Origin: Thalassotalea piscium
GTDB taxonomy: Bacteria > Pseudomonadota > Gammaproteobacteria > Enterobacterales > Alteromonadaceae
Length of the DNA stretch: 64,000 nt
Reading direction: 5' to 3'
NCBI RefSeq assembly: GCF_030295935.1
Contig: NZ_AP027362.1
Location: 1,488,001 to 1,552,000, forward strand
Within the stretch, counting starts at the first letter, position 1; every line of letters begins with the position of its first letter. The notes under the pieces are model-generated. The model was given only the letters and a program-made list of their open reading frames with translations. It had not been told where the DNA came from and did no database searches. This document shows, piece by piece, positions 44,779 to 54,333 of this stretch. A program made the translations under genes and the position numbers.

Positions 44779-46141
44779 TTACAGAGCCTCGAATAAGGTT
44801 ACAAGTTCCTCCCAAAAACTACGAGTTTCTATAGCGTTATCTCTTAACTGTTTTAAAACTGTGTCGGGATAAAAAACACCACTTTTGACGACAGCTCGTG
44901 GCGATTCAAGCACAGATAAATCATGTAAAGGGTTTATTTTGGACAAAATAAAGTCTGCGTTATAGTTCTCTAATATGTGACCAATTTGATTGTCTAAATT
45001 CAATGCTTTAGCTGGGTTAATCGTAGCGGCGGCCAATACGTCAAAAGCACTCAAGCCTGACTCATGCATTAAGCGCATTTCATTATGAGTTGCGAGTCCG
45101 TGCGGTGACAGCAATACGCCGGAATCAGAACCTACAAGTAACGTGATCCCTGACTCGTGAAAAACATTAGTAATATACTTTAAAAAAGTTAACGTTTTCT
45201 GATTGTGTTTCGCCATCTCCTTTGATGCGGTTAACCAACGATTTACCTGATTGTGTTTCGCTTCCAATGCGATGATGTCTGATGTGTATTCAGTAGGTAT
45301 AGTTTCAAGGAACTGTTCTTTTTCATCACTAAGTTTCGTGAGTTGCTCATATATATTTAGGGTTGGCGTGAGCGGAACTCCAGTTGCTCTTGTTTCTTCA
45401 GCTATTTTGAATAATTTCACAGGAGCAAACTTATAGTTAAGAGGCCCTTGATAAATATCCTCTACGTGCTCAAAAGATTGGAACCCTGCGAGTGAAGATA
45501 CTGGCATATCACCTGAGGCATGTGGACCATGTTTGGCAATGGGAAAATTTAGGATATTGCCAGCTTCAATAAGTGCTGTTAATGCTTCTTCATTCAAATT
45601 TCCATAGGCTTTTATTAAGTCATATCCTTGCGAATGATATTGCTTAACAGCCGCACTTGCTTGTGCCGCAGTATGCACCGAATGGTGAAAATATGCATCG
45701 TCATAGCCTGAAAGAATTGGGCTACTAACTGTTGCGTTACTGCCGATTAGCTCTCCATTAGTTACCTGATCTCTCCATTTTAATTGGCTAAGAGTTCCAT
45801 TCATAATGCGTACATGAGTTACACCATGACTTAGTGCTAAGGTAAGTGCCGCTTTTTCATACATATGAACATGCATATCAATAAGGCCCGGCGTTATATA
45901 CCCACCATTGCCATCGATGACTGTGATGTCTCTTGGCGAGTCTAGTATCGGCGAATGGGCAATTTTTTTTGATTTTTCCTTCACTTATTAAGATTGATTT
46001 ATCGCGTTGAACCTTTCTGTTCTTAACATCAATAATATTGATATTGTTTAAGATGAATGTGTTTGAATTGTGCTTTAACTCAGCGCGTGCAATACAACTT
46101 ATAGTAGAAATAATCGCGAGTAATGTGATAAATATTTTCAT
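44779..46141 (-). pseudogene. Exported amidohydrolase, frameshifted at an A8 run
   Basis: Two overlapping frames make one protein of about 450 residues. The first (46141 to the run) encodes a signal peptide (MKIFITLLAIISTISC) and NNINIIDVKNRKVQ, ending ISEGKIKK. The second continues IAHSPILDSPRDITVID with the metal motif GLIDMHVHMYE, the probable carbamylated Lys in DLIKAYG, His in IAKHGPH and FEHVED, and Asp in LVGSDSGVLL. The break lies in eight A residues (plus strand 45963-45970 as T8); seven would restore the frame. It is an imidazolonepropionase-like, probably periplasmic hydrolase. It could be a true pseudogene, a slippage-controlled gene or a sequencing error. Confidence 0.8.
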
Positions 46142-46232
46142 TGTTAACTCCTTTAAAAGATGAGGTTAAGTTAACAATGATTGCTTTTAAGAACGTCTAG
46201 TATCTTGCTTTTAGCCAGCTATCATCCTGTTC

Positions 46233-47249
46233 TTAGACTTTATATTTAGATTTATATTCACTTGGCGTCATGCTCGTGTAATCTTTAAAGACATTATTAA
46301 ACGTGGCCTTAGAGCTAAAGCCTGCATCGGTATATAGGCGGGTGAGAGAGTAGTTAGAGCTAGCATCAAGTGCTTGGCAAATATGCTTAATCCGAAACTC
46401 ATTGATGTATTCATTAAATGATTTTTTAGCAACAGTATTAATTGCTCGCGAAATATCTCTTGTTTGTAACCCCGTTAACTCGCTCACATCGGTTAGTGTT
46501 AAACGAGGCTTTAAAAACCATTGGTTGGTAATAATTAAATTATTCAACTCCTCAAAGGTCGAATGATAACTATCCTGCAATGGCTCCTTGTTGGGTTGCT
46601 CTCTATTGGTTTGAATTGGTTTAGGTAGTGATTTTTGCTCTACCAGTTTTATTGTTATGACCATGACAGCAAGCAACCAAACGCTATTGTTAATTCCTTG
46701 GCCAATAATATTCATTTCATAAGAAATAAAAGGTTGGCTATTCAGCCTAACTAAATCTAGTAAATTAAACAGAGCTGTCATGACAATAATCCAAACTAAC
46801 CATTTAAAAGAGTATTCGTCAGAATCTGAACGCTCTTCGTCTAATATACGCTTGTGCTTTATCAGTAATGCAGCCGTAAAATAGGCGTAGACTAATCGCC
46901 AAATAGTTCCAATGGCTATCACGATAGAAACGTGTGAACTAAACAGCAATAATGGAGCAACTGGTAATAAATGGACCCAATCGTTTTTTTCGAGTTTTTC
47001 ATTGGTGATATGTTTCGAGGCTAGATAAACGGCGGGGCCAAAGAGTAAAATAAATACAGGGCTGATGATATAGATATCACGAGTAATACCTGTTTCTTCT
47101 AGTAGATTAACAATGGTCGCAAAGGCAGTTAATCCAAGTAGTAGAGCAACACCATAGAAAGTTCCTTTTCGCCATAACAAAAGGCCACCCAATAAAGATA
47201 CGCTGACAGTCGCTGCTTGAATTAAGTTAACAAAATTGAGTGATTCCAT
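46233..47249 (-). CDS. Membrane-anchored AraC-family regulator
   Basis: 338 residues. The first about 205 contain about seven hydrophobic helices (SVSLLGGLLLWRKGTFYGVA, then VFILLFGPAVYLASKH), and residues about 240-338 hold the two AraC helix-turn-helix units (LTLTDVSELTGLQTRDISRAIN and AGFSSKATFNNVFKDYTSM, ending TPSEYKSKY). Proteins with this architecture are thought to sense signals at the inner membrane. It lies 92 bases upstream of the frameshifted amidohydrolase in the same direction, so it may control that gene. Single in-frame gene with no sign of decay. Confidence 0.86.
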   Translation of the reverse strand: MESLNFVNLIQAATVSVSLLGGLLLWRKGTFYGVALLLGLTAFATIVNLLEETGITRDIYIISPVFILLFGPAVYLASKHITNEKLEKNDWVHLLPVAPLLLFSSHVSIVIAIGTIWRLVYAYFTAALLIKHKRILDEERSDSDEYSFKWLVWIIVMTALFNLLDLVRLNSQPFISYEMNIIGQGINNSVWLLAVMVITIKLVEQKSLPKPIQTNREQPNKEPLQDSYHSTFEELNNLIITNQWFLKPRLTLTDVSELTGLQTRDISRAINTVAKKSFNEYINEFRIKHICQALDASSNYSLTRLYTDAGFSSKATFNNVFKDYTSMTPSEYKSKYKV

Positions 47250-47407
47250 ACCGTCTATTAAAGTAAAGATATATATTATTTTACTAAAAGTATCTCACGT
47301 ATCTTAAGGCTCGTAAACGACTTATAAGATGAGTATTAATAAGGTAATGCCATTAAAAACATGTAACGAAAATTAAAATTTAGCTTAAGCCTACAACAAT
47401 CGATTTG

Positions 47408-48040
47408 TTACTCTACTTTATCTTTAAACTCACATAAGTCTTCAATAATGCATGCGCCACACTTAGGCTTACGAGCCACGCAGGTGTAACGACCGTGTAG
47501 AATAAGCCAGTGGTGCACGTCTACTTTGAAATCTTTAGGGACAACTTTAAGTAGCTTTTGTTCAACGTCATCAACGGTTTTACCCATTGCTAACTTAGTG
47601 CGGTTTGAAACACGGTAAATATGTGTGTCTACCGCTATGGTTGGCCAGCCAAAGGCGGTATTGAGTACGACGTTAGCTGTTTTTCTGCCTACACCTGGTA
47701 ATGCTTCAAGGGCAGCCCTATTTTCTGGTACTTCACCACCATGTAAGTCAACCAACATTTGGCAGGTTTTCATGGTATTAACCGCTTTAGTATTAAATAA
47801 ACCAATGGTTTTTATATAGCTTTTTAAACCATCAAGTCCTAAATCAAGAATAGCTTGAGGAGTATTGGCAACAGGGTAGAGCTTAGCTGTTGCTTTGTTA
47901 ACGCCTACATCTGTAGCTTGAGCAGAAAGTAATACAGCGATCAAAAGCTCGAAGGGGGTCGTAAAGTTTAACTCTGTGGTAGGGTTAGGGTTGTCATCTC
48001 TAAGCCTTGTTAGTATTTCTAATCGCTTTGCTTTATTCAT
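47408..48040 (-). CDS. nth: Nth, endonuclease III
   Basis: 210-residue DNA glycosylase/AP lyase removing oxidised pyrimidines. Helix-hairpin-helix LEALPGVGRKTANVVLN carries the catalytic Lys, VDTHIYRVSNR the catalytic Asp, and the C-terminal 4Fe-4S loop has Cys in CVARKPKCGACIIEDLCEF. It lies 15 bases after rsxE, the usual gammaproteobacterial rsxABCDGE-nth order. A partial second copy of its 3' half lies about 3 kb downstream. Confidence 0.96.
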   Translation of the reverse strand: MNKAKRLEILTRLRDDNPNPTTELNFTTPFELLIAVLLSAQATDVGVNKATAKLYPVANTPQAILDLGLDGLKSYIKTIGLFNTKAVNTMKTCQMLVDLHGGEVPENRAALEALPGVGRKTANVVLNTAFGWPTIAVDTHIYRVSNRTKLAMGKTVDDVEQKLLKVVPKDFKVDVHHWLILHGRYTCVARKPKCGACIIEDLCEFKDKVE

Positions 48041-48055
48041 TAGGTTATTGGTTCT

Positions 48056-48760
48056 TTAATTTTCAAAGTTTACGCGAACGCGCTCAATATTTTTTTCTTC
48101 TTTTATCGGCTGTAGCTCGAGTAAAATATTATCAATTTTATTTTTAGCTGCAATAATAAAGCCCATCGCGATAAAAGCGCCTGGTGGTAGTATTGCCAGT
48201 AAAAATTGACTATCTAACTTAAATACTTCAATACGAAGTCCACTTGCCCACTCGCCTAATAACAGCTCTGCACCATCAAAGAGTGTACCCTGACCGAGTA
48301 TTTCTCTTATAGCTCCTAGGATAACTAATACGGCTAAAAAGCCTAACCCCATCATTAAACCGTCGAAACTTGCTTGTTTAACTGGATTTTTCGACGCATA
48401 AGCTTCTGCTCGCCCGATAATAGCGCAGTTGGTAACAATTAAAGGAAGGAAAATGCCAAGTGATTCATATAAGCCGAACGTATAAGCATTCATCAATAGC
48501 TCTACACAGGTAACAAAAGCTGCAATAATTAAAACAAATATAGGAATACGTATTTCCTTAGGTACCCACTGCCTTATTGCTGAAACAGTCATGTTTGAGC
48601 AGATAAGAACAAACATGGTGGCTAAGCCTAAACCGAATGCGTTAACAACAGTTGAAGTAACGGCTAGTAATGGACATAAGCCTAGTAGTTGTACAATACC
48701 AGGGTTGTTTTTCCATAGCCCTTGCCAAGCTAATTCTTTATATTCTGCTGGAAAACTCAT
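48056..48760 (-). CDS. rsxE: RsxE/RnfE, electron transport complex membrane subunit
   Basis: Inner-membrane subunit with six helices, homologous to RsxA and NqrD/E, part of the cation-pumping ferredoxin:NAD oxidoreductase that in enteric bacteria keeps SoxR reduced. [20 protein letters not shown] and the mid-protein Cys in [15 protein letters not shown] are typical. I place the start at ATG 48760 (MSFPAEYKE, 235 residues), behind CAGGAG and overlapping the rsxG stop by ATGA; a longer frame to 48775 exists. Confidence 0.94.
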   Translation of the reverse strand: MSFPAEYKELAWQGLWKNNPGIVQLLGLCPLLAVTSTVVNAFGLGLATMFVLICSNMTVSAIRQWVPKEIRIPIFVLIIAAFVTCVELLMNAYTFGLYESLGIFLPLIVTNCAIIGRAEAYASKNPVKQASFDGLMMGLGFLAVLVILGAIREILGQGTLFDGAELLLGEWASGLRIEVFKLDSQFLLAILPPGAFIAMGFIIAAKNKIDNILLELQPIKEEKNIERVRVNFEN

Positions 48761-49386
48761 GATTGCTCCTGACAATTACCTACTTCTTGAAAAAGTTGGT
48801 GTCGCTGGCTTTTAAAATATAATACCGTCTTATGAACCGCTTTTACTACTGCTCTAGGCGTAATTGTGGCACCAGTAAATTGGTCAAATACACCACCATC
48901 TTTTCTTACAGCCCAACGAGGATCTTTATCGTTAAGCACTTTTTTATTCTTAAAAGTATTAATCCATTGGTTTTTTCTAATTTCTATTTTATCACCTAAC
49001 CCTGGCGTTTCTTGATGTTTAAGAGTTCTAACCCCCGTTACTGTGCCATTAACGTTAATTGCAACAATGAGTTTGATTTTACCGTTATAACCATCAGGAG
49101 CCGTAGTTGTAATAGCTGCAGCAACTGGTTGGTTATTGTTTTTAGCTAAATAAACTTTTTCTGGATCAGGACTTAACCGAGTGTCATTAATGATGATACA
49201 GGTATGATAAATATCATTATTATAAGAGTTCTCATTGATAATATGAGTTAAGGTGTTAATTAACTTATTTTCTTCTTGTGACTTTATTCTGTCTTTCGTA
49301 ACTAGGTGAACAGCACTGATCACACTGGTGCAAGCAATAGCAAACAAGGCAAGAAGTCGGGCATTCTTTTCAATAGCTTTACGCAT
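48757..49386 (-). CDS. rsxG: RsxG/RnfG, FMN-binding subunit
   Basis: 209 residues: one N-terminal membrane helix (about 9-26) and a periplasmic FMN-binding domain with the covalent FMN motif [15 protein letters not shown], preceded by [13 protein letters not shown]. In this family the flavin is attached through a phosphoester to the Thr of S/TGAT by the Ftp/ApbE enzyme, which is not in this window. The start is 14 bases after rsxD, and it is coupled to rsxE by an ATGA overlap. Confidence 0.94.
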   Translation of the reverse strand: MRKAIEKNARLLALFAIACTSVISAVHLVTKDRIKSQEENKLINTLTHIINENSYNNDIYHTCIIINDTRLSPDPEKVYLAKNNNQPVAAAITTTAPDGYNGKIKLIVAINVNGTVTGVRTLKHQETPGLGDKIEIRKNQWINTFKNKKVLNDKDPRWAVRKDGGVFDQFTGATITPRAVVKAVHKTVLYFKSQRHQLFQEVGNCQEQS

Positions 49387-49400
49387 GTGTTGATCCTTGT

Positions 49401-50447
49401 TTAGTGTCCATAAGTTCGTGGGCGAGTGTATTGATCAATAAGTGGTGCTGCCATGTTACATAGTAATACGGCGAAGGCTACACCATCTGGATAGCCACCA
49501 AACTTTCGAATTACACATACAAGTACGCCAGCTAAACAACCGTATACAATCCTCCCCTTTACTGATGTTGCGCACGTAACAGGGTCAGTTAATATAAAGA
49601 ATGCACCTAGCATGGTTGCGCCACTAAACCAGTAAAAGAGTGTTGAAGGATTGCTATCGGGGCTGATAAGAAATGCAACCAGACTAAAGATAAAGATAGT
49701 GGTTAAAAAGCTTAATGGGGCAGGGTATGCGATTGCTTTTTTAAAGAGTAAAAATATCCCGCCAATTAAAAACGCAATGTTTATCCAAACCCAGCCAATC
49801 CCCAGCCCTTGAGAAAATATTTTGTTTTGTAAGCTTTCAGTTACCGTCATACCTAAGGTGATGTTTGTTTTAACTGTATCTAATGGTGTCGCCATAGTTA
49901 CACCATCTATATGCATACGTAATTGTGCGACTGAGTACCCCTCACGAGAGTAATCAGTAAAAATAACCGTTAGGGTATTAACAAAGTCTAAATTAATTGA
50001 CATTAATGATGAGGGCGGTTGCCAAGATGTCATTTGAACAGGAAACGAAATCAGCAGCATAACATATGCAGCCATAGCTGGATTAAATGGGTTGTGCCCT
50101 AAACCACCATATAATTGCTTCACAACAACAATGGCAAATAATAGTCCTATTACTGTGATCCACCACGGTGCCAATGCCGGTAAACTTACCCCTAGCAAAA
50201 CAGCAGTTAATATAGCACTACCATCAAATAACTCGAGTCGTATTGGCTTTTTACGTAACGATAAAACGATAAACTCAGCCGTTATAGCTGTCGCTATAGC
50301 TAGGGTAATATGGATAATATTACCCCAACCAAAAAAATACCACTGCGCTAAAATGCCAGGTATTGTGGCATATATCACTAAGCGCATAAGTGCTGATGTT
50401 TTACTTTGCACATGATTATGGGGTGAACTTGCGATCCAAAATGCCAT
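49401..50447 (-). CDS. rsxD: RsxD/RnfD, FMN-carrying membrane subunit
   Basis: Inner-membrane subunit of about 348 residues with nine or ten helices, homologous to NqrB. The motif IDGVTMATPLDTVK is the likely site of covalent FMN attachment to Thr. LYGGLGHNPFNPAMAAYV and the late TDPVTCATSVKGRIVYG are conserved. The start is ATG 50447 (MAFWIASSPHNH), aligning with E. coli MVFRIASSPYTH, one base after the rsxC stop; the frame is open further upstream but lies inside rsxC. Confidence 0.94.
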   Translation of the reverse strand: MAFWIASSPHNHVQSKTSALMRLVIYATIPGILAQWYFFGWGNIIHITLAIATAITAEFIVLSLRKKPIRLELFDGSAILTAVLLGVSLPALAPWWITVIGLLFAIVVVKQLYGGLGHNPFNPAMAAYVMLLISFPVQMTSWQPPSSLMSINLDFVNTLTVIFTDYSREGYSVAQLRMHIDGVTMATPLDTVKTNITLGMTVTESLQNKIFSQGLGIGWVWINIAFLIGGIFLLFKKAIAYPAPLSFLTTIFIFSLVAFLISPDSNPSTLFYWFSGATMLGAFFILTDPVTCATSVKGRIVYGCLAGVLVCVIRKFGGYPDGVAFAVLLCNMAAPLIDQYTRPRTYGH

Positions 50448-50448
50448 A

Positions 50449-52689
50449 TTATTTATTCGACTCTTGTTGTTTCTTTGCTTTCGCTTTTGCAACAGCAGCT
50501 GCAATACGTGCTTTTTTCTCTAATGCTGCATCATTTTCATTAGGTGCTGTTTGCACTTTATTTGAATTTGCTTTTACTTTATCTTCTGGCTGTTGCTCTT
50601 GTGCTTTGCTTTTTTCAGCAAGCTCATTCTGTGCAGCTGCTTTATTTGACGATAGCTTCTTGGCTTTAGCCTTGGCAATTGCTGCAGCTATTTTTGCTTT
50701 TTTGATTGCTTCAGGCGTTTCAGCACTATTAGCTTGGCTCGCTAAAGCTGTTGGTTTTTCAGGTAGTGCTTCAGATTTCACCTCAGCATAATCTGCAGTG
50801 CTTGTATCGGTTTCATTGGTTTTAGCTGCAGCGGCTAATTTTTTTGCTTTAGCTTTAGCGATAGCCGCTGCTATTTTATCTTTTTTAGATACTTCTATTT
50901 GTGTTGTTGGTGTTTCGTTTTTCGCCTCAGGTTTACTCACAACTTCACTGGAACTCATTGCATTACTTTCGCCTTCAGTTGCTTTCCCCCCAACATTATT
51001 ATTAGTTTGTGTTGCCAGTTTTTTAGCTTTTGCTCTGGCTATTGCAGCCGCAACTTGTGTTTTTTTATTGTTTTGGCTTTCTGAACCATCAGCGCTATTT
51101 TTAGTCACACTTATATCTGCTGGCTTATTATCTTGGCTTCCTTGTGCCTTTTTAGCTTTAACTCGAGCCAAAGCTGCAGCAACAGCTGACTTTTCATTGT
51201 TGGCTTCAGTTGTGCCTGAATTCATTCTTGCTTTACGAGCTTCTGCTGCAAGGCGATGTTTTTCTTCACGTGCTAATTTTTCTCGTTCTAAGCGAACTTT
51301 ACGTGCTTCAAAGCGTTGCTTGGCTTTTTCTGCTTTAATATCTAATAGCTTTTGTTGTCGAATTTCAGCTTTTGCTACACGATAATAATGAACAAGGGGG
51401 ATGTGACTTGGGCAAACATAAGCGCAAGCGCCACATTCAATACAGTCGAATAAGTTTAAATCTGTTAAGGCTTGCTGATCGTTGGCTTTAGCGCTCCATT
51501 GCAACTCTTGCGGAAGCAACTGGCTTGGGCATACATCAGCACACTGTCCACAACGTATACACTGTACTTCTTTGTCGTTGTCAGGTATTTCAGCTTCATC
51601 AGGGGCTAATATACAGTTAGTTGTTTTAACTACAGGAACATTAAATGAAGGTAGACTAAAGCCCATCATAGGGCCACCCATTATAATGTGTTTTTTATTA
51701 CCTTGGTGACAACCGCATTGCTTTAATAAAAACTCTATAGGTGAGCCAAGTAACGCCCAAACATTTTGGGGTTTGGCAACTGACTTTCCTGTGACAGTGA
51801 CAACACGTTTAATTAACGGGGTATCGTTGATAATGGCATCGGCAATAGCAAAACATGTGGCAATATTTTGCATTACAATGCCTAAGGTACTTGGTAATGT
51901 TCCACTAGGTACTTCTTTGCCGGTTAATACCTGAATTAACTGTTTTTCTCCCCCAGTTGGGTAAATTACAGGTAAAACACATACTTTTACCTTATCTAAC
52001 GTTTGAGTTGCTTTTTGTAACGCTAAAATAGCTTCGGGCTTATTATCCTCAATACCAATTAAAATCGTAGTGGGAGCTAACAAATGGTCAAGTATTTTTA
52101 TTCCATCAACAATTGCAGCGCTTTGCTCACGTATCAAAAGGTCGTCAGCAGTAATATAAGGCTCGCACTCTGCCGCATTGATAATTAAATAATTAATGGT
52201 AGCTGCTGTGTTTAATTTTATATGAGTTGGAAAGCCAGCTCCACCCATACCTGATATGCCTGCTTGTGCAATTTTATCGATGATTATGTTTTTTGAAAGT
52301 TTTTGATAATCAGGACAAATCTCTCTATTGCGCCACTTGTCTTCCCCGTCTGGACTGATGAATATGCACAACTCACTTAAGCCTGAAGGATGCGCAATAA
52401 TGGCGTTTTCAATCGCAGTAACCGTGCCGCTCGTAGATGCGTGAACGGGAACCACCATCGGATGTTCAGAAGCGGTTAGCGGTTGGCCTTTAAGTACTTT
52501 GTCACCAACCTTTACTAAAATATCGCCAGGCTCACCAATGTGTTGTTGAACAGGGATCCTTAATATTTCAGGTAGTGGTAACTGGCGAATAGGTTTATCT
52601 GTACTGAGGAATTTTTGCTCAGGTGGATGAATTCCACCATGAAACTTCCAAAACTTACCCTGCTCAATACGTTCAATTACTGATTCCAC
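50449..52689 (-). CDS. rsxC: RsxC/RnfC, NADH/FMN and 4Fe-4S subunit with repetitive tail
   Basis: 746-residue peripheral subunit. An N-terminal barrel-like domain is followed by the NADH/FMN binding region (AGISGMGGAGFPTHIKL, about 143-159, and INAAECEPYITAD). Two 4Fe-4S motifs are CIRCGQCADVCP (Cys377, 380, 383, 387) and CIECGACAYVCP (416, 419, 422, 426). Residues about 440-746 form a charged Ala/Lys tail in which IAAAIAKAKAKK-type units recur five times, as in longer RsxC proteins of Shewanella and Vibrio relatives; the tail's job is not known. It lies between rsxB and rsxD, tightly packed. Confidence 0.95.
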   Translation of the reverse strand: MESVIERIEQGKFWKFHGGIHPPEQKFLSTDKPIRQLPLPEILRIPVQQHIGEPGDILVKVGDKVLKGQPLTASEHPMVVPVHASTSGTVTAIENAIIAHPSGLSELCIFISPDGEDKWRNREICPDYQKLSKNIIIDKIAQAGISGMGGAGFPTHIKLNTAATINYLIINAAECEPYITADDLLIREQSAAIVDGIKILDHLLAPTTILIGIEDNKPEAILALQKATQTLDKVKVCVLPVIYPTGGEKQLIQVLTGKEVPSGTLPSTLGIVMQNIATCFAIADAIINDTPLIKRVVTVTGKSVAKPQNVWALLGSPIEFLLKQCGCHQGNKKHIIMGGPMMGFSLPSFNVPVVKTTNCILAPDEAEIPDNDKEVQCIRCGQCADVCPSQLLPQELQWSAKANDQQALTDLNLFDCIECGACAYVCPSHIPLVHYYRVAKAEIRQQKLLDIKAEKAKQRFEARKVRLEREKLAREEKHRLAAEARKARMNSGTTEANNEKSAVAAALARVKAKKAQGSQDNKPADISVTKNSADGSESQNNKKTQVAAAIARAKAKKLATQTNNNVGGKATEGESNAMSSSEVVSKPEAKNETPTTQIEVSKKDKIAAAIAKAKAKKLAAAAKTNETDTSTADYAEVKSEALPEKPTALASQANSAETPEAIKKAKIAAAIAKAKAKKLSSNKAAAQNELAEKSKAQEQQPEDKVKANSNKVQTAPNENDAALEKKARIAAAVAKAKAKKQQESNK

Positions 52690-52700
52690 AATTTATACAC

Positions 52701-53255
52701 CTAACTAATTTGTTCAACTGGGATGCTATTGAGATCCCATTGCCAATTGCGCGTGTTTTTGGCAATCGGTTGCATAATAATACAGTCAACTGGACACGGG
52801 GCTACGCATAAATCACAACCAGTACACTCGTCACTAATAATTGTATGCATTTGTTTGGTGGTACCAATAATGGCATCTACAGGACATGCCTGAATGCATT
52901 TTGTACAACCGATACAATCTTCTTCAATAATAAAGGCAACTTTAGGCGTGTTATCGACTTCATGACTTTCATCAAGTGGTTGAACATCTACACCAAGTAA
53001 GTCAGCAATTTTTTTGATAGTATCATCGCCACCTGGCGCACACTTGTTGATGGCTTCGCCATTAGCGACAGCTTCAGCATAGGGTTTACAACCAGGGTAA
53101 CCGCATTGACCACACTGAGTTTGAGGTAGTAAATCATCAATTTGCTCTGCTAGTGGATCACCTTCCACTTTAAATTTTATAGAGGCAAAACCAAGTAGGG
53201 CGCCAAAGCTTAATGCTAAAGCACCTATAATTAAAATGGCGATTAATACACTCAT
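52701..53255 (-). CDS. rsxB: RsxB/RnfB, ferredoxin-like subunit
   Basis: 184 residues: an N-terminal membrane anchor (about 3-25), a Cys cluster [15 protein letters not shown]...KCAPGG, and two classical 4Fe-4S motifs [16 protein letters not shown] and [16 protein letters not shown]. It receives low-potential electrons for the Rnf complex. It overlaps rsxA by one base and precedes rsxC by 11. Confidence 0.96.
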   Translation of the reverse strand: MSVLIAILIIGALALSFGALLGFASIKFKVEGDPLAEQIDDLLPQTQCGQCGYPGCKPYAEAVANGEAINKCAPGGDDTIKKIADLLGVDVQPLDESHEVDNTPKVAFIIEEDCIGCTKCIQACPVDAIIGTTKQMHTIISDECTGCDLCVAPCPVDCIIMQPIAKNTRNWQWDLNSIPVEQIS

Positions 53256-53836
53256 TAAAGCTTCACCAGTCCAGTAAAGCCCATAAATGCCAACGACATA
53301 AGGCCTGCAGTAATCATAGCAATAGCTGCACCTTTAAATGGGGTAGGAACATCAGCATCAGCAAGTTTTTCTCGCATAGCTGAAAACATAATTAACACAA
53401 TTGAAAAGCCAACCGCAGCGCCAAAACCATAAACGATAGATTCAAAAAAGTTATGTTGTTCGTAGGTATTAAGTAAAGCGACACCAAGTACAGCGCAGTT
53501 TGTTGTAATTAATGGTAAAAAAATACCTAATAATCGATATAAATTTGCACTCGTTTTATGAACTACCATTTCAGTAAACTGCACTACAACGGCAATAACT
53601 AAAATAAATGATATCGTAGTTAAGTACTCTAACCCCAAAGGGGCAAGAATATAGCTATTGACGATGTAGCTTAATAACGACGCTATAGTCATCACGAAGG
53701 TGGTCGCAAATGACATGCCTATCGCAGTTTCTGTGCGGGAGGAAACGCCCATAAAGGGGCACAAGCCTAGGAACTTAACTAAAACGAAGTTGTTCACTAA
53801 AACGGTGCTAATAAGTAACAGTAAGTAATCTGTCAT
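53255..53836 (-). CDS. rsxA: RsxA/RnfA, electron transport complex membrane subunit
   Basis: 193 residues and six helices, homologous to RsxE with inverted topology. [19 protein letters not shown] and the Cys-bearing [16 protein letters not shown] are typical; the paired cysteines of RsxA and RsxE hold an intramembrane 2Fe-2S centre in the related Nqr and Rnf complexes. It is the first gene of rsxABCDGE-nth; the promoter must lie in 53837-54026, but I cannot place it. Confidence 0.96.
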   Translation of the reverse strand: MTDYLLLLISTVLVNNFVLVKFLGLCPFMGVSSRTETAIGMSFATTFVMTIASLLSYIVNSYILAPLGLEYLTTISFILVIAVVVQFTEMVVHKTSANLYRLLGIFLPLITTNCAVLGVALLNTYEQHNFFESIVYGFGAAVGFSIVLIMFSAMREKLADADVPTPFKGAAIAMITAGLMSLAFMGFTGLVKL

Positions 53837-54026
53837 GAAATAGTGGCTATTTATTTGACTATGCTGATTATTATCCGATTTTCTTAGCTAATAAACAACA
53901 GGTCAGGTGTAGGGTTATTGCAATTAATTATGATTCTGGAAAGTAATACTGTAAAAGCACCACTTTTTAGGGTGACTTACCATTGAAAAACTCACGTTAG
54001 AATTAATTAACGTGAGCTTGGTGTTA

Positions 54027-54333
54027 TTAAATAACCCTAACTCTGGATAATGGATGTACGTTTAACGCATATAAAAGTTATACTATGCAATATTTTAGAT
54101 TAATTTCCTTAGTACTAAGTGCAAGTTTACTACCAATGCTATAAGTGTTGTGTAAATCAGGGGTGATTTGTGTACCTAGTAACTGGCTATTATTAGCAAA
54201 GTAACGTAGTAGTAAATTAACGTTTTTTTAGTTCCAGACAAAAACCAAGTACCTACGTCCATGCAGGCAACGCAGATACTCATAAAGTCGGAGGTTTTGT
54301 GTACTTAGCTTATCCTGGATACAGGTTAAATAG
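54027..54333. repeat. CCTGAG-family inverted-repeat element, copy c
   Basis: Its ends (TTAAATAACCCTAACTCTGG on the left and the complement of CCTGTATCCAGGATAA on the right) match the family. It contains TACCTACGTCCATGCAGGCA, a close relative of the tandem unit in the MITE at 8411-8504. The right end overlaps the last codons of the LapD-like gene and supplies its stop codon. Confidence 0.7.

Noticed and set aside
44779-45984. A shorter intact cytosolic amidohydrolase starting at 45984
   Set aside because: It would lack the first strands and the signal peptide, which are present in the neighbouring frame just across the A8 run; a frameshifted exported enzyme is the simpler reading.
50390-51385. 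Long plus-strand frames opposite rsxC
   Set aside because: They mirror the Ala/Lys-rich repeats of the rsxC tail on the other strand; biased composition, no ribosome-binding sites.
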